64,000 nt of DNA from an uncultured Spirochaetaceae bacterium (lineage in GTDB: Bacteria > Spirochaetota > Spirochaetia > Sphaerochaetales > Sphaerochaetaceae), in assembly GCA_944392965.1 (NCBI GenBank), contig CALXYM010000003.1, positions 1 through 64,000 of the forward strand. The letters run 5' to 3'. Each line of letters starts with the position of its first letter. Within the stretch, counting starts at the first letter, position 1. This document shows positions 7,754 to 15,242 of this stretch, piece by piece. Under the pieces are notes generated by a model. It did no database searches, was not told where the DNA came from, and saw nothing but the letters and a program-made list of their open reading frames with translations. Made by a program: the position numbers and the translations under genes.

Positions 7754-9196
7754 ATGATGTATAAGAGTGATGCCTTCTCTCCCTCCATATTTGAGGGAAA
7801 AGGCGAGATTGTATTAAGAGGAGAGAAGATCAGCTACCATACGGTCAGTGAGGATAATGTGCTCTATGATGAGGAGAACAAACCGATTGCTTCAATCTTT
7901 TCCTTCTCATATTTCAGGGATGATGTTACCGATCTGGCCAGTCGTCCCGTAATCTTCGCATTTAATGGAGGACCTGGAACATCTTCCTGCATGGTACATA
8001 CAGGTTTCATCGGACCAAAGAGGCTGAAGTACAAGGATGATGTCGATGATATGACTGGGGTCACACCGTATGAGGTCATAGACAATCCGGAGTGTCTTTT
8101 GGATATCGCGGACCTCGTCCTGGTTGACCCTGTCGGAACTGGATTCGGTGTGCTGCTTGATGAGAGCAAGGCTGAGAAATTCTACGGTGTGGAAGAGGAT
8201 GCTGAGGCTTTCCTCAACTTCGTTCAGAGATGGCTTCAGAAGTATGAGAGATGGCTTAGTCCGAAGTATCTGATAGGAGAAAGTTATGGTTGTACAAGAG
8301 CCTCTGTTGCCGCAGGTATCGCTGCTCGAGGGAGTGCTTCCAGAAGCTATGACTTCTCATTCGATGGTATCGTGTTCATCGGTAATACCGTGACGACCGG
8401 AAAATATTTCAACCGTGAGGTCCCTGCGGAAGCTGCCGTTCTCGGGCTTCCTACCTACGCTGCTATCAACTGGTATCATAACACAGGACATGATGTTCCT
8501 CTCGATGAATGGGTGAAAAAGGCCAGGGAGTTCGCAGATAGCGAATATGTCATGGCCCTTTATAAGGGAAGCAGCATGGGGCATGATGAAGTGATGAACG
8601 TGAAGGAGAAGCTCATGCACTATACCGGAGTCTCCGAACGCTATCTGGAGGAGCGGAATCTGAGGATTGACGATGCATCCTTCCGAAGTGAGGTCATCAG
8701 GGAGAGTGGAAAAGCAGTGTCCCGTCTGGACGCAAGGATGACAAGGCCCCTTTATAATCCATTCACGGATGAGATTGAATATGGACTTGCGACCGATGCA
8801 TCCCGGGGCAAATATAATTCCTATTTCCTTTCTGTCCTTCTCGGTGGACTTTTTCCCATCCTCAACATACATGGCTTTGACAGGCCGTATGTATCTTCTG
8901 CTGCTCTTTATAAGAGATGGAACAAGGAGGCAGAGCTTACTACGGCACAGCATCTGTATAATGCCATGTGGCGTGTTCCCGGTATGAGGGCGTTCTTTGC
9001 AAATGGCTATTATGATATGGCGACGGAGATAGGTGTTCTTTACTATATGCTCAACCATGCAAACCTTCCTGCAGAGAGGATTTCAGTGAAGGGCTATCCT
9101 TCTGGACATATGATCTATATCGGAAATGAGAACATAAGAAACCTTACAGATGACATCCGGCTTTTCGTTGATGGTGGAAAGCCTGAGCAGGATTGA
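7754..9196 (+). CDS. Serine carboxypeptidase-like protein (peptidase family S10)
   Basis: 480 residues with S10 hallmarks: an oxyanion segment FNGGPGTSSCMVHTGF, nucleophile Ser177 in GESYG, and probable Asp421 (ANGYYDMAT) and His452 (PSGHMIY) completing an alpha/beta-hydrolase triad. Family members remove residues from peptide C-termini. No signal peptide is visible, so it should act in the cytoplasm, which fits breakdown of imported peptides. An AAAGGAGGAAA ribosome site precedes the ATG. It sits between binding-protein copy 4 and the third TPR gene, apparently in one unit. Bacterial S10 enzymes are not common; exact substrate unknown. Confidence 0.87.
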   Translation: MMYKSDAFSPSIFEGKGEIVLRGEKISYHTVSEDNVLYDEENKPIASIFSFSYFRDDVTDLASRPVIFAFNGGPGTSSCMVHTGFIGPKRLKYKDDVDDMTGVTPYEVIDNPECLLDIADLVLVDPVGTGFGVLLDESKAEKFYGVEEDAEAFLNFVQRWLQKYERWLSPKYLIGESYGCTRASVAAGIAARGSASRSYDFSFDGIVFIGNTVTTGKYFNREVPAEAAVLGLPTYAAINWYHNTGHDVPLDEWVKKAREFADSEYVMALYKGSSMGHDEVMNVKEKLMHYTGVSERYLEERNLRIDDASFRSEVIRESGKAVSRLDARMTRPLYNPFTDEIEYGLATDASRGKYNSYFLSVLLGGLFPILNIHGFDRPYVSSAALYKRWNKEAELTTAQHLYNAMWRVPGMRAFFANGYYDMATEIGVLYYMLNHANLPAERISVKGYPSGHMIYIGNENIRNLTDDIRLFVDGGKPEQD

Positions 9197-9206
9197 GGAG
9201 GTAGAT

Positions 9207-10016
9207 ATGAAGTTCGTTTTCAACAAGGAGAGAAATGACGAGCAGCGGAGGATGCTCATGATGCAGCCTACCATGGAAGAGGCTGAGGCTCTTGTCAGAA
9301 AGGATGAGAGTGATCCTTACGCATGGTATGTGATGGGCAAGGCTCTGAGCCTTCAGAAAAGATATGATGAGGCGATTGAAGCTCACTCCAAAGGGATAGC
9401 ATATGGTCCTTTCTATGCACCTAATTATTTTGGGAGGGGTGGTAAGCACAGCCTCAGGAACGAATACTGGCAGGCTTTAGCCGATTATACTGTCGCAATT
9501 CAGCTTGATCCTTCAAATTGGCTCTACTGGTATTACAGAGCGACCACACTCAATCTGAACGGTGATGTGGAGTCATCTATCGATGATTTCATGCAGTGCC
9601 TCAACTATATGGACGAGAGAGAACATTATCCTATCGTTCACTGGATATACACCTCTTATGCTGAACTTGGCCGATACAAGGAGGCGGAGGAATCTCTTTC
9701 TTTAATCGGTGATGATGTGGTCCCTCCACAGATGGATTACGGCTATTCAATGTGCGTCAAACTCTATAAGGGGCTAGTGAAACCTGAGGATTTCATCGAT
9801 GAGGAGAAGATGGCAAAAGTCGTCCTCCCCCGTCCGAACAGGGTCCATCTGGAGGAGAATACGATGCTTTATGGTCTTTACTGGTATTGGAAGATACACG
9901 GGGATGATGGAAAGGCATATGATGCGATCAAGAGACTTCAAGAGATAGCATATCCTGGAGCATTCGGCTATACGAAATCCTTACCGATAGCCAGAAAACT
10001 CGGGCTTATCAAGTAG
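9207..10016 (+). CDS. TPR-repeat protein, copy 3 of the array
   Basis: 269-residue cytoplasmic TPR protein, third paralogue. The ATG at 9207 is preceded by GAGGAGGT and gives the shared MKFVFN start; an earlier in-frame ATG lies inside the peptidase gene. Repeats at residues about 35-150 include AIEAHSKGIAYGPFYAP and TVAIQLDPSNW; the tail ends ARKLGLIK. It starts 10 bases after the peptidase stop, which ties the TPR family to the peptidase as well as to the binding proteins. Confidence 0.8.
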   Translation: MKFVFNKERNDEQRRMLMMQPTMEEAEALVRKDESDPYAWYVMGKALSLQKRYDEAIEAHSKGIAYGPFYAPNYFGRGGKHSLRNEYWQALADYTVAIQLDPSNWLYWYYRATTLNLNGDVESSIDDFMQCLNYMDEREHYPIVHWIYTSYAELGRYKEAEESLSLIGDDVVPPQMDYGYSMCVKLYKGLVKPEDFIDEEKMAKVVLPRPNRVHLEENTMLYGLYWYWKIHGDDGKAYDAIKRLQEIAYPGAFGYTKSLPIARKLGLIK

Positions 10017-10031
10017 TCTTATCTATTCACA

Positions 10032-10056
10032 GGGGGCAGCATGTCTGCCTCCTTTT
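10032..10056 (+). terminator. Terminator closing the binding-protein/TPR array
   Basis: An 8-bp stem (GGGGGCAG / CTGCCTCC, one wobble) with a 5-base loop and TTTT lies 15 bases after the last TPR stop codon. The next gene is convergent. Confidence 0.7.
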
Positions 10057-10124
10057 CTGATTTATAGCTAGAGAAAAAAAACTTGAAGGAAGGAACGATA
10101 AGAACTAAGGCGAGAAACTTTATC

Positions 10125-11429
10125 CTACCTTCTACTATCTGTAGCTGTCAGCTCATGAACTATCTCTTTAAACCTGTCTCCGCGATCAAACTCATTTTCA
10201 AAGAAATCGTGACTGCCGGAACCAGGAGCAAGGAGTACTATCTGGGTGTTGCTGCTTCTCTCAAGCATGGAGAGGGCTTTTTCTCTTGCTGCCTCCACAG
10301 CATCCCTCATGTCCTCATATGGTCCGCAGTAGGGGATGCCGTTTTTATCAAGATACTCGATCAGCCTGTCTGTAAAGGATCCAGAGAGTAGTGTGATGCT
10401 GGATGCCATCTTGAACGGCATCTTCATTCCCGCAGGATCTATCTCCCCGGATTTATCCGATCCTCCGGAGATAAGATGTATGGAAGCCTGTCCGATCATC
10501 TTTACTGTGAATGCGACCGCTTCTGGAATCGTAGCAGCGCTGTCGTTTATATAGAGGATGCTATCTTTGAAAGCTACCTGTTCCATGCGGTTTGGTATTC
10601 CCTTGTACGTGGAGAGTGCCTTTTCGATATCCCTCTTATGGTAACCAAGGGCCTTGAGTATCTCATATGCGGATTCAAGCGGTTCGAAGTTTCTGTTCGG
10701 ATTGAATGAAGTAGGCGTATATATTATCTTTCTCGGTTTTGCACCGATGTTCTTAAGAAACGTGTCCTTTGCCCTCTTATCTACAATCGCTTTCTTCACC
10801 CATGGACCGAAGATGGAGTAGGTCTCTTTCTTATCAGCTCTCTTCTCATTCGCTTTCCTTGTCAGGAATACGATGTCAAGTTCAGGCCATGAGTCGTAGA
10901 GGGCGTAATACGTGTCCGATATCTGCCAGTTGGTCATTTCAATTATAAGGTGGGTGTAGCACGAACACCCTTTCTCATTGATATCCTGCAGGATGTTGAA
11001 CCCGGACATGCCGATCGATCCGCACATCACGCTCCGTCCTCCGAGTATGTTGAGTGAGTGCATTACAGCCGAAGCGATGCTTGTCTTTCCCATGCTGCCG
11101 ACGATAACTATCTTCCTCATCGGTTCCGTTCTTTGATCCTTTAAAAGGGCTGCAAGATCGTTTGTTATCTCCTTTGCCGCCCTGAGAATGTTCGGGGGTA
11201 GGGGCACAGTAGGAGCCTTGACCACGATATCGTATGCTCTGATCTCCTTCGCGGTGATATCAGAACTGAGAACTTTGACACCGATTCTCTCCATCCTCTC
11301 ATAAAGGCTGTTTACAAGTTCCCTGTTCCTTGAATCGATCAGTGTCACGTCATGGCCATAACTTCTGTAATACTCGGCTGCATCCGCCCCTGACGCATGT
11401 GGTCCAAAACCCAAGACAAGTATGTTCAT
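10125..11429 (-). CDS. murD: Mur ligase family protein, probably MurD (UDP-MurNAc-L-Ala:D-Glu ligase)
   Basis: 434 residues. There is an N-terminal Rossmann-like start (MNILVLGFGPHASGADAA), a P-loop GSMGKTS at residues 111-117, NDSAAT in the MurD-type central motif, LISGGSDKSG, and a C-terminal LLAPGSGSHDFFENEFDRGDRF that matches the MurD ending. MurD adds D-glutamate to the peptidoglycan precursor in the cytoplasm. The P-loop lacks the usual GTNGK form, and the region where MurD normally has a DHLDRH-like motif reads RKANEKRADKKETY, so this is a divergent member. A TATACT element lies 8 bases before the ATG and no ribosome site is visible. Confidence 0.75.
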   Translation of the reverse strand: MNILVLGFGPHASGADAAEYYRSYGHDVTLIDSRNRELVNSLYERMERIGVKVLSSDITAKEIRAYDIVVKAPTVPLPPNILRAAKEITNDLAALLKDQRTEPMRKIVIVGSMGKTSIASAVMHSLNILGGRSVMCGSIGMSGFNILQDINEKGCSCYTHLIIEMTNWQISDTYYALYDSWPELDIVFLTRKANEKRADKKETYSIFGPWVKKAIVDKRAKDTFLKNIGAKPRKIIYTPTSFNPNRNFEPLESAYEILKALGYHKRDIEKALSTYKGIPNRMEQVAFKDSILYINDSAATIPEAVAFTVKMIGQASIHLISGGSDKSGEIDPAGMKMPFKMASSITLLSGSFTDRLIEYLDKNGIPYCGPYEDMRDAVEAAREKALSMLERSSNTQIVLLAPGSGSHDFFENEFDRGDRFKEIVHELTATDSRR

Positions 11430-11437
11430 CTGAACTC

Positions 11438-11443
11438 AGTATA
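11438..11443 (-). promoter_or_regulatory. TATACT -10 element very close to the murD start
   Basis: On the minus strand TATACT is followed by only eight bases and then the ATG. No purine-rich ribosome site fits in between. The -35 position (TGTAAT) is weak. If active, the transcript would be leaderless or nearly so. Confidence 0.35.
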
Positions 11444-11544
11444 CTAAATAAAGGATTATAATTACAGTAATATTTAATTATCTCTAGGTATTCTTTGTTT
11501 TTTCCTTTCTTTCTCTTTGTTGGCGTCTTTTTCGTCAATACCTC

Positions 11545-11574
11545 TTGACGATTAATCCAGATTCTGATGATAAT
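11545..11574 (+). promoter_or_regulatory. Promoter of the 29-residue basic protein gene
   Basis: TTGACG and GATAAT are separated by 18 bases and lie 48 bases upstream of the GTG start at 11622, on the strand of that gene. Confidence 0.6.
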
Positions 11575-11621
11575 AGCAAGGTAATTACAAAACAATATAT
11601 TGTTTAGAAGGAGCTAGCACT

Positions 11622-11711
11622 GTGCCTTGTGGTAAGAAAAGAAAGAAGCATAAGATTGCAACGCATAAGAGAAAGAAAAGACTGAGAATGAACAGACATA
11701 AGAAGAAGTAA
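11622..11711 (+). CDS. 29-residue basic protein, AURKAIP1/COX24 (mS38/bS22-like) family
   Basis: GTG-started ORF coding for 29 residues, 18 of them Lys or Arg: MPCGKKRKKHKIATHKRKK followed by RLRMNRHKKK. An excellent ribosome site (GAAGGAG), an upstream promoter and a strong downstream terminator show it is a real single-gene unit. The sequence matches my memory of the short AURKAIP1/COX24-domain proteins of spirochaetes and Bacteroidetes, related to mitochondrial ribosomal protein mS38 and mycobacterial bS22. It is likely a small-subunit ribosomal component that binds rRNA. It would be missed by ordinary length cut-offs. Confidence 0.8.
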   Translation: MPCGKKRKKHKIATHKRKKRLRMNRHKKK

Positions 11712-11732
11712 TTCTCTTGCAATCTGATTTGT

Positions 11733-11764
11733 ATACCACCAGCTTTGACTGGTGGTATTTTTTT
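11733..11764 (+). terminator. Rho-independent terminator of the basic protein gene
   Basis: A perfect 10-bp stem (ATACCACCAG / CTGGTGGTAT) with a 6-base loop runs straight into six further T residues, 21 bases after the stop codon. Confidence 0.93.
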
Positions 11765-11785
11765 AGGCCGAATGGATGAAAAATG

Positions 11786-12640
11786 TTACTGTGATGAGAA
11801 TGTCATGGATGCAGAACCGTAGGAACCAAGGTCGGGGGAGGACAGGAGTAGATCGATCCTTTTGAAATTCTTACTGGTGTCAATGGTAACGTATTCCCCC
11901 TCCGTTTCATATATTCCATCCACATACCATGATGCAGTCACATCAGTAGATGTTTCATCTGCAAGAGAAAATGCCAGGGTTATGTAGCCATTCTTTCTGT
12001 CTATGTCCTTGACTTCTATCTTCCCTTTAATAGGAGTGGCACTGCCATCCACGATGGAAAGAGATGGACTCTTGTCACTCTCTTTCTTTATGTTTAACAA
12101 ATGTGTGTTATGCCCTTCTTCAATCATTATCATCTCCTTTTCGGTGATTAAGCTGTCGTTAGATTTGCATTCTAGGTAGAGCTCATAGACCCCCTCTTTG
12201 ATGTCATCAAGAAGAATGAGTGTCTCCTCTTTTTCAACTTCTACTTTTTTCTCCATGGTGATTCCTTCTTCTCCTTCCAGGCGAATGTACAAGAGGGCAT
12301 CTCTCACATCTGATGGTGTCCTGATCTGCAGAAGAAGGGATGTATTCTTTTCAAACTCAACCTTCTCCTCGTTCCTTCCTTCTCTGATTCTTACCGTTTT
12401 TTTATAGAATCCGTATGTTTCTCCTTTGAACGATATCACCTCAAGAGTATAGATTCCCGGTATCAGATTTGAAAAGAAAGCATCGGATGCCGTTTCAGCA
12501 TCCACCTTCCATCCATTCTTTCCCCTAAGCTCTATCTCGTATGAGGCGTTTTCCGGCAAGATGACACTCAGTGTACCTGTCCCTTCTCCGCAGGAGGAGA
12601 GGAGAAGAATCATGACTGGAAGCAATAAGAATCTTTTCAT
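11786..12640 (-). CDS. Predicted lipoprotein, beta-rich, function unknown
   Basis: 284 residues. The N-terminus MKRFLLLPVMILLLSSCGEG is a typical lipoprotein signal with lipobox LSSC, so the mature protein should start at Cys16 or Cys17 and be membrane-anchored outside the cytoplasm. The rest alternates short beta-like stretches with charged turns (LEVISFKGETYGFYKKTVRI and similar), suggestive of PEGA- or Ig-like sandwiches. No catalytic motif is seen. A ribosome site (AAAGGAG) lies upstream. Divergent from the small gene at 12732. No family assigned. Confidence 0.75.
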   Translation of the reverse strand: MKRFLLLPVMILLLSSCGEGTGTLSVILPENASYEIELRGKNGWKVDAETASDAFFSNLIPGIYTLEVISFKGETYGFYKKTVRIREGRNEEKVEFEKNTSLLLQIRTPSDVRDALLYIRLEGEEGITMEKKVEVEKEETLILLDDIKEGVYELYLECKSNDSLITEKEMIMIEEGHNTHLLNIKKESDKSPSLSIVDGSATPIKGKIEVKDIDRKNGYITLAFSLADETSTDVTASWYVDGIYETEGEYVTIDTSKNFKRIDLLLSSPDLGSYGSASMTFSSQ

Positions 12641-12705
12641 TTCGTTTCTCCTTTATTCTTTAATGGGAAAAACCTGAAAAGTGTTAAATGGCTTATGGTA
12701 AAAAG

Positions 12706-12727
12706 ATGATAAATCATATATTATCAT
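12706..12727. promoter_or_regulatory. Inverted repeat in the divergent intergenic region
   Basis: ATGATAA and TTATCAT are separated by 8 bases, in the 91-bp gap between the lipoprotein gene and the small gene at 12732, ending 4 bases before that ATG. The position suits an operator or a translational hairpin. Confidence 0.4.
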
Positions 12728-12731
12728 CACC

Positions 12732-12989
12732 ATGCAGCTTAGATGTGATGAGAAAAACGGCAGGACCGTTGTCACGATAGATGATGAGGTCCCTCTCTTC
12801 TTTCGCATGGGAGATGATCGGGATTATAAAGTCACTCTCAATGTCGATGGTACTGAGTACTGGTTCACGGCATTGAATACCAATTGCCCATTTGCGGATG
12901 TAGGCCTTACATTACATGAGAATACGAATAAAAGGACGGTTTTCACACTGACGCTGACCTTTGACCATGCAGTCAGCGTGTCTCTTTAG
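12732..12989 (+). CDS. Small hypothetical protein
   Basis: 85 residues, no signal peptide, no known motif; the composition suggests a small beta-sheet protein (TVVTIDDEVPLFF, YKVTLNVDGTEYWF). No clear ribosome site precedes the ATG, but it follows a 7-bp inverted repeat and fills a divergent gap. It overlaps the end of the convergent tcdA-like gene by 17 bases. Moderately likely to be real. Confidence 0.5.
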   Translation: MQLRCDEKNGRTVVTIDDEVPLFFRMGDDRDYKVTLNVDGTEYWFTALNTNCPFADVGLTLHENTNKRTVFTLTLTFDHAVSVSL

Positions 12990-13764
12990 GATTCCATTCC
13001 GCATCCCCGTCCAAAGTTCCCTCCGGCAGCAGTTTTTTCAGTGCCAGATGAGCAAGCATCTCTCCGAAGATCGCGGTCACCGTAGGAAGAGAGCCCAGCA
13101 TCACACGCTTTCTTCCCCTGTTGAGTATCTTGTCATCGAATTCTATCTCATCATCCTCCTCGGGTGGAATGTATTTGAAGTCCACCTTCTCAGGTGAGAA
13201 AATGACGTCGATTCCCCTTCCTACAGCTCTTCGTCTCAAGCGGCTCCTTACTTCCCTTGCAAGAGGGCATCCCCAACTGTCATAAAGATCGGCCGTTCTT
13301 ATGAGAAAGGGGTCCTTCCGTAAGGCCGCCCCCATGGAGGAGATTGTCGGAATACCGGATTTATAAGCGTTCTCAAGAAGGCTTACCTTTGGCCCCAGAC
13401 TGTCGATGGCATCGATTATTATATCCGCACCAGAGAATATTTCATCAAATCTTCCTTCCTCCGCGAAAATGTCCAGTGCTGTGACCTTTGCCTCTGGGTT
13501 GATATCCAACACCCTCTCTTTTGCGAGTATTGCCTTCTTCTTTCCTACGGTGGAGTGCAGTGCTAGTATCTGCCGGTTTATGTTTGTCTCGCTGATTATG
13601 TCGAAATCGACAAGGGTAAAGGATCCTATCGCACTTCTTGAAAGGGCTTCGAGTGCAAATCCACCCACGGCTCCAAGCCCGATAAGTGCAACATGTTTTC
13701 CTTTCAGAAGCTCTATGTTATCCCTTCCTATAAAACGTTCAAGCCGGATGAACTCTCTCTCCAT
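12973..13764 (-). CDS. tcdA: tRNA threonylcarbamoyladenosine dehydratase-like ThiF/E1 family protein
   Basis: 263 residues with an adenylating Rossmann fold: HVALIGLGAVGGFALEAL at about residues 24-41, FDIISETNINRQ (the E1-like N-x-N-R-Q motif) and DAIDSLGPKVSLL. ISSMGAALRKDP matches the TcdA/CsdL branch rather than MoeB or ThiF. TcdA cyclises t6A37 of tRNA in an ATP-dependent step. The gene starts inside the end of the TatD-like gene (37-base overlap), so the two form an operon. Confidence 0.82.
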   Translation of the reverse strand: MEREFIRLERFIGRDNIELLKGKHVALIGLGAVGGFALEALSRSAIGSFTLVDFDIISETNINRQILALHSTVGKKKAILAKERVLDINPEAKVTALDIFAEEGRFDEIFSGADIIIDAIDSLGPKVSLLENAYKSGIPTISSMGAALRKDPFLIRTADLYDSWGCPLAREVRSRLRRRAVGRGIDVIFSPEKVDFKYIPPEEDDEIEFDDKILNRGRKRVMLGSLPTVTAIFGEMLAHLALKKLLPEGTLDGDAEWNPKETR

Positions 13765-14366
13765 AGCTCTCTCCTCATATTCTCCATTTTCTCTTCCATG
13801 TCTTTTCCCGTGCTCCTCTCGGCCTCCAAATAAAGCCTTCTCAGCTCATCCTTCTGTTCTTTTCCCGTTTTCATATCACTTTCAAGGAGAAAATCCAGAG
13901 TGAGCAGTTTTCCTATATCCCTTGTGCGTAAGGAACGGGGAGAGAGGCTTATCAGATAACCGGCTCTCATTATATCCCGTGCAAGCTCGTAACTTCCTGT
14001 AAAGGAGTGAAATATGGCTCTTTTGATTTTCATTCTTCTTAATTCATCCAGTATGTAGGCCGTATATCTGACTGAATGTATTACTGCAAGGCGGTCATAA
14101 CTTCTTGCCATGTCTGCCATGAAGAGGAAATCATCGATATCCTTTTCCCCACCTCCCTTTATCTTGTCAAGCCCAAACTCTCCAACCATGAGCAGAGGAT
14201 TATCCCTTATGAGGGTCTCTATAGCATCTCTTGCTATCTTCTCTTTCTCCCATGGCAGAAGTCCTATCGAGGAGGTTTCCGTGATTAAGGGAATCTCGCT
14301 GGAGGTTAAAATAGATAGGAATGAGTCTCTGTCATCACATCCGGGATGGGCATGGAAGTCGAACAT
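13728..14366 (-). CDS. TatD-family metal-dependent hydrolase
   Basis: 212 residues from the ATG at 14366, which puts the metal-binding motif FDFHAHPG at the very start as in TatD proteins. Other family marks are GEFGLDK, AVIHS, FHSFTGS and LLESD. Family members are cytoplasmic 3'-5' exonucleases or deacylases. It is shorter than the usual 250-260 residues and lacks some loops. An upstream in-frame ATG at 14423 would add 19 residues without homology or ribosome site. A TATAAT lies only 6 bases before the chosen ATG. Operon with tcdA. Confidence 0.78.
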   Translation of the reverse strand: MFDFHAHPGCDDRDSFLSILTSSEIPLITETSSIGLLPWEKEKIARDAIETLIRDNPLLMVGEFGLDKIKGGGEKDIDDFLFMADMARSYDRLAVIHSVRYTAYILDELRRMKIKRAIFHSFTGSYELARDIMRAGYLISLSPRSLRTRDIGKLLTLDFLLESDMKTGKEQKDELRRLYLEAERSTGKDMEEKMENMRRELWRESSSGLNVL

Positions 14367-14372
14367 GCTCCG

Positions 14373-14402
14373 ATTATACAGAATAATGTTGACTTTTACC
14401 AA
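14373..14402 (-). promoter_or_regulatory. Promoter of the tatD-like gene, possibly leaderless
   Basis: On the minus strand TTGGTA and TATAAT are 18 bases apart, and the ATG follows TATAAT after only six bases. The element overlaps the divergent promoter that serves the manganese riboswitch. Confidence 0.5.
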
Positions 14403-14415
14403 TCTTTCATATACT
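14389..14415 (+). promoter_or_regulatory. Promoter for the manganese riboswitch and mntP
   Basis: TTGACT is followed by TATACT with a 15-base spacer, shorter than ideal, ending just before the riboswitch. It faces away from, and overlaps, the tatD promoter. Confidence 0.45.
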
Positions 14416-14424
14416 TTCAACATG

Positions 14425-14531
14425 AAGTAAGGGAGTAGTCAGCGCATTGCGTGACTTGGTCAACAGACTGGTTTATCCTGGCCAAGACTTAAAAGACGAG
14501 ACTTATCTGAGAAATCGGATGGGTCTTTTTT
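14425..14531 (+). ncRNA. yybP-ykoY manganese riboswitch
   Basis: The leader has the two conserved blocks of the Mn2+ aptamer, AAGGGAGTAGTC at the 5' side and ACGAGACTT at the 3' side, around two stem regions. The 3' ACTT can pair with the 5' AAGT to close P1. The same bases form the left arm of a terminator at 14499-14531. Mn2+ binding should hold P1 and prevent termination, turning on the exporter gene that follows. Confidence 0.88.
14499..14531 (+). terminator. Riboswitch-controlled terminator
   Basis: A 12-bp stem (AGACTTATCTGA / TCGGATGGGTCT with wobble pairs) is capped by GAAA and followed by five more T residues. It shares its left arm with the 3' strand of the aptamer. Confidence 0.85.
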
Positions 14532-14559
14532 GTGCCCATCAGAAGAGGGAGAAAATGAA

Positions 14560-15120
14560 ATGGGCATAATAGAGATAATTCTGACTGCCTTAGGACTCAG
14601 CATGGATGCCTTTGCTGTGAGTATCTGCAAGGGACTGAGTACGGAGAATGTAAAATTCAAGCATTCATTGATCACGGGACTGTATTTCGGGCTTTTTCAG
14701 GCTCTCATGCCGATGCTCGGTTATTTTCTCGGAATAAATTTCCAGCAGGCGATTTCAAGTATCGACCACTGGATAGCCTTTATCCTCCTTGCCCTGATTG
14801 GTATCAGCATGATCAAGGAGTCCAGAGAGGATGAGGGAGGAAATGACGATTACAGCTTCAAGACGATGGTCGTTTTAGCAATTGCAACGAGTATAGATGC
14901 TCTGGCTGTCGGTATTTCGTTCGCACTCCTGGATGTCGATATCTTCACGTCCTGTGCCCTCATAGGGATTATCACGTTCACCTTGAGTGCCATAGGAGTG
15001 AAGGCAGGTTGCCGTCTGGGGTGTAAAAGCCGGAGCGTTGCAGAACTCATCGGGGGAATAATCCTTATCCTCATTGGATTTAAGATTCTTTTCGAGCACC
15101 TGGGAATAATCTCTTTTTGA
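14560..15120 (+). CDS. mntP: Manganese efflux pump MntP
   Basis: 186 residues, six hydrophobic segments in two similar halves. Each half starts with the family motif: LGLSMDAFAVSICKGLS and IATSIDALAVGISFAL, whose Asp residues are expected to bind Mn2+. The ATG at 14560 follows AGAGGGAGAAA and gives the usual length; an upstream in-frame TTG lies in the terminator. MntP exports manganese across the inner membrane. Placement behind a manganese riboswitch supports the call strongly. Confidence 0.95.
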   Translation: MGIIEIILTALGLSMDAFAVSICKGLSTENVKFKHSLITGLYFGLFQALMPMLGYFLGINFQQAISSIDHWIAFILLALIGISMIKESREDEGGNDDYSFKTMVVLAIATSIDALAVGISFALLDVDIFTSCALIGIITFTLSAIGVKAGCRLGCKSRSVAELIGGIILILIGFKILFEHLGIISF

Positions 15121-15143
15121 TTAATTTTTCTCGGTATTTGAAA

Positions 15144-15173
15144 TTGACTTTTCCTCTCCATTAATGCTATGGT
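15144..15173 (+). promoter_or_regulatory. Promoter of the rpsF-dnaB operon
   Basis: TTGACT and TATGGT are 18 bases apart, with a TGC extension before the -10 hexamer (TGCTATGGT), 70 bases upstream of rpsF. Confidence 0.6.
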
Positions 15174-15187
15174 AATTAAGCCTCTTT

Positions 15188-15204
15188 ATCCGATGTCATC
15201 GGAT
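15188..15204 (+). promoter_or_regulatory. Leader hairpin of rpsF, possible S6:S18 binding site
   Basis: A perfect 7-bp stem ATCCGAT / ATCGGAT with loop GTC lies in the short leader of rpsF. Many bacteria autoregulate rpsF-rpsR through an S6:S18 complex binding a CCG-containing leader hairpin. A CCG is present here, but in the stem, so this identity is only a suggestion. Confidence 0.35.
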
Positions 15205-15242
15205 CAGAAGATGTGAAAAATCTAAGACCACAAGGAGGAACC

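Noticed and set aside
13406-13903. Plus-strand ORF of 165 codons opposite tcdA
   Set aside because: Ser/Pro-rich antisense shadow of the tcdA/tatD genes without ribosome site.
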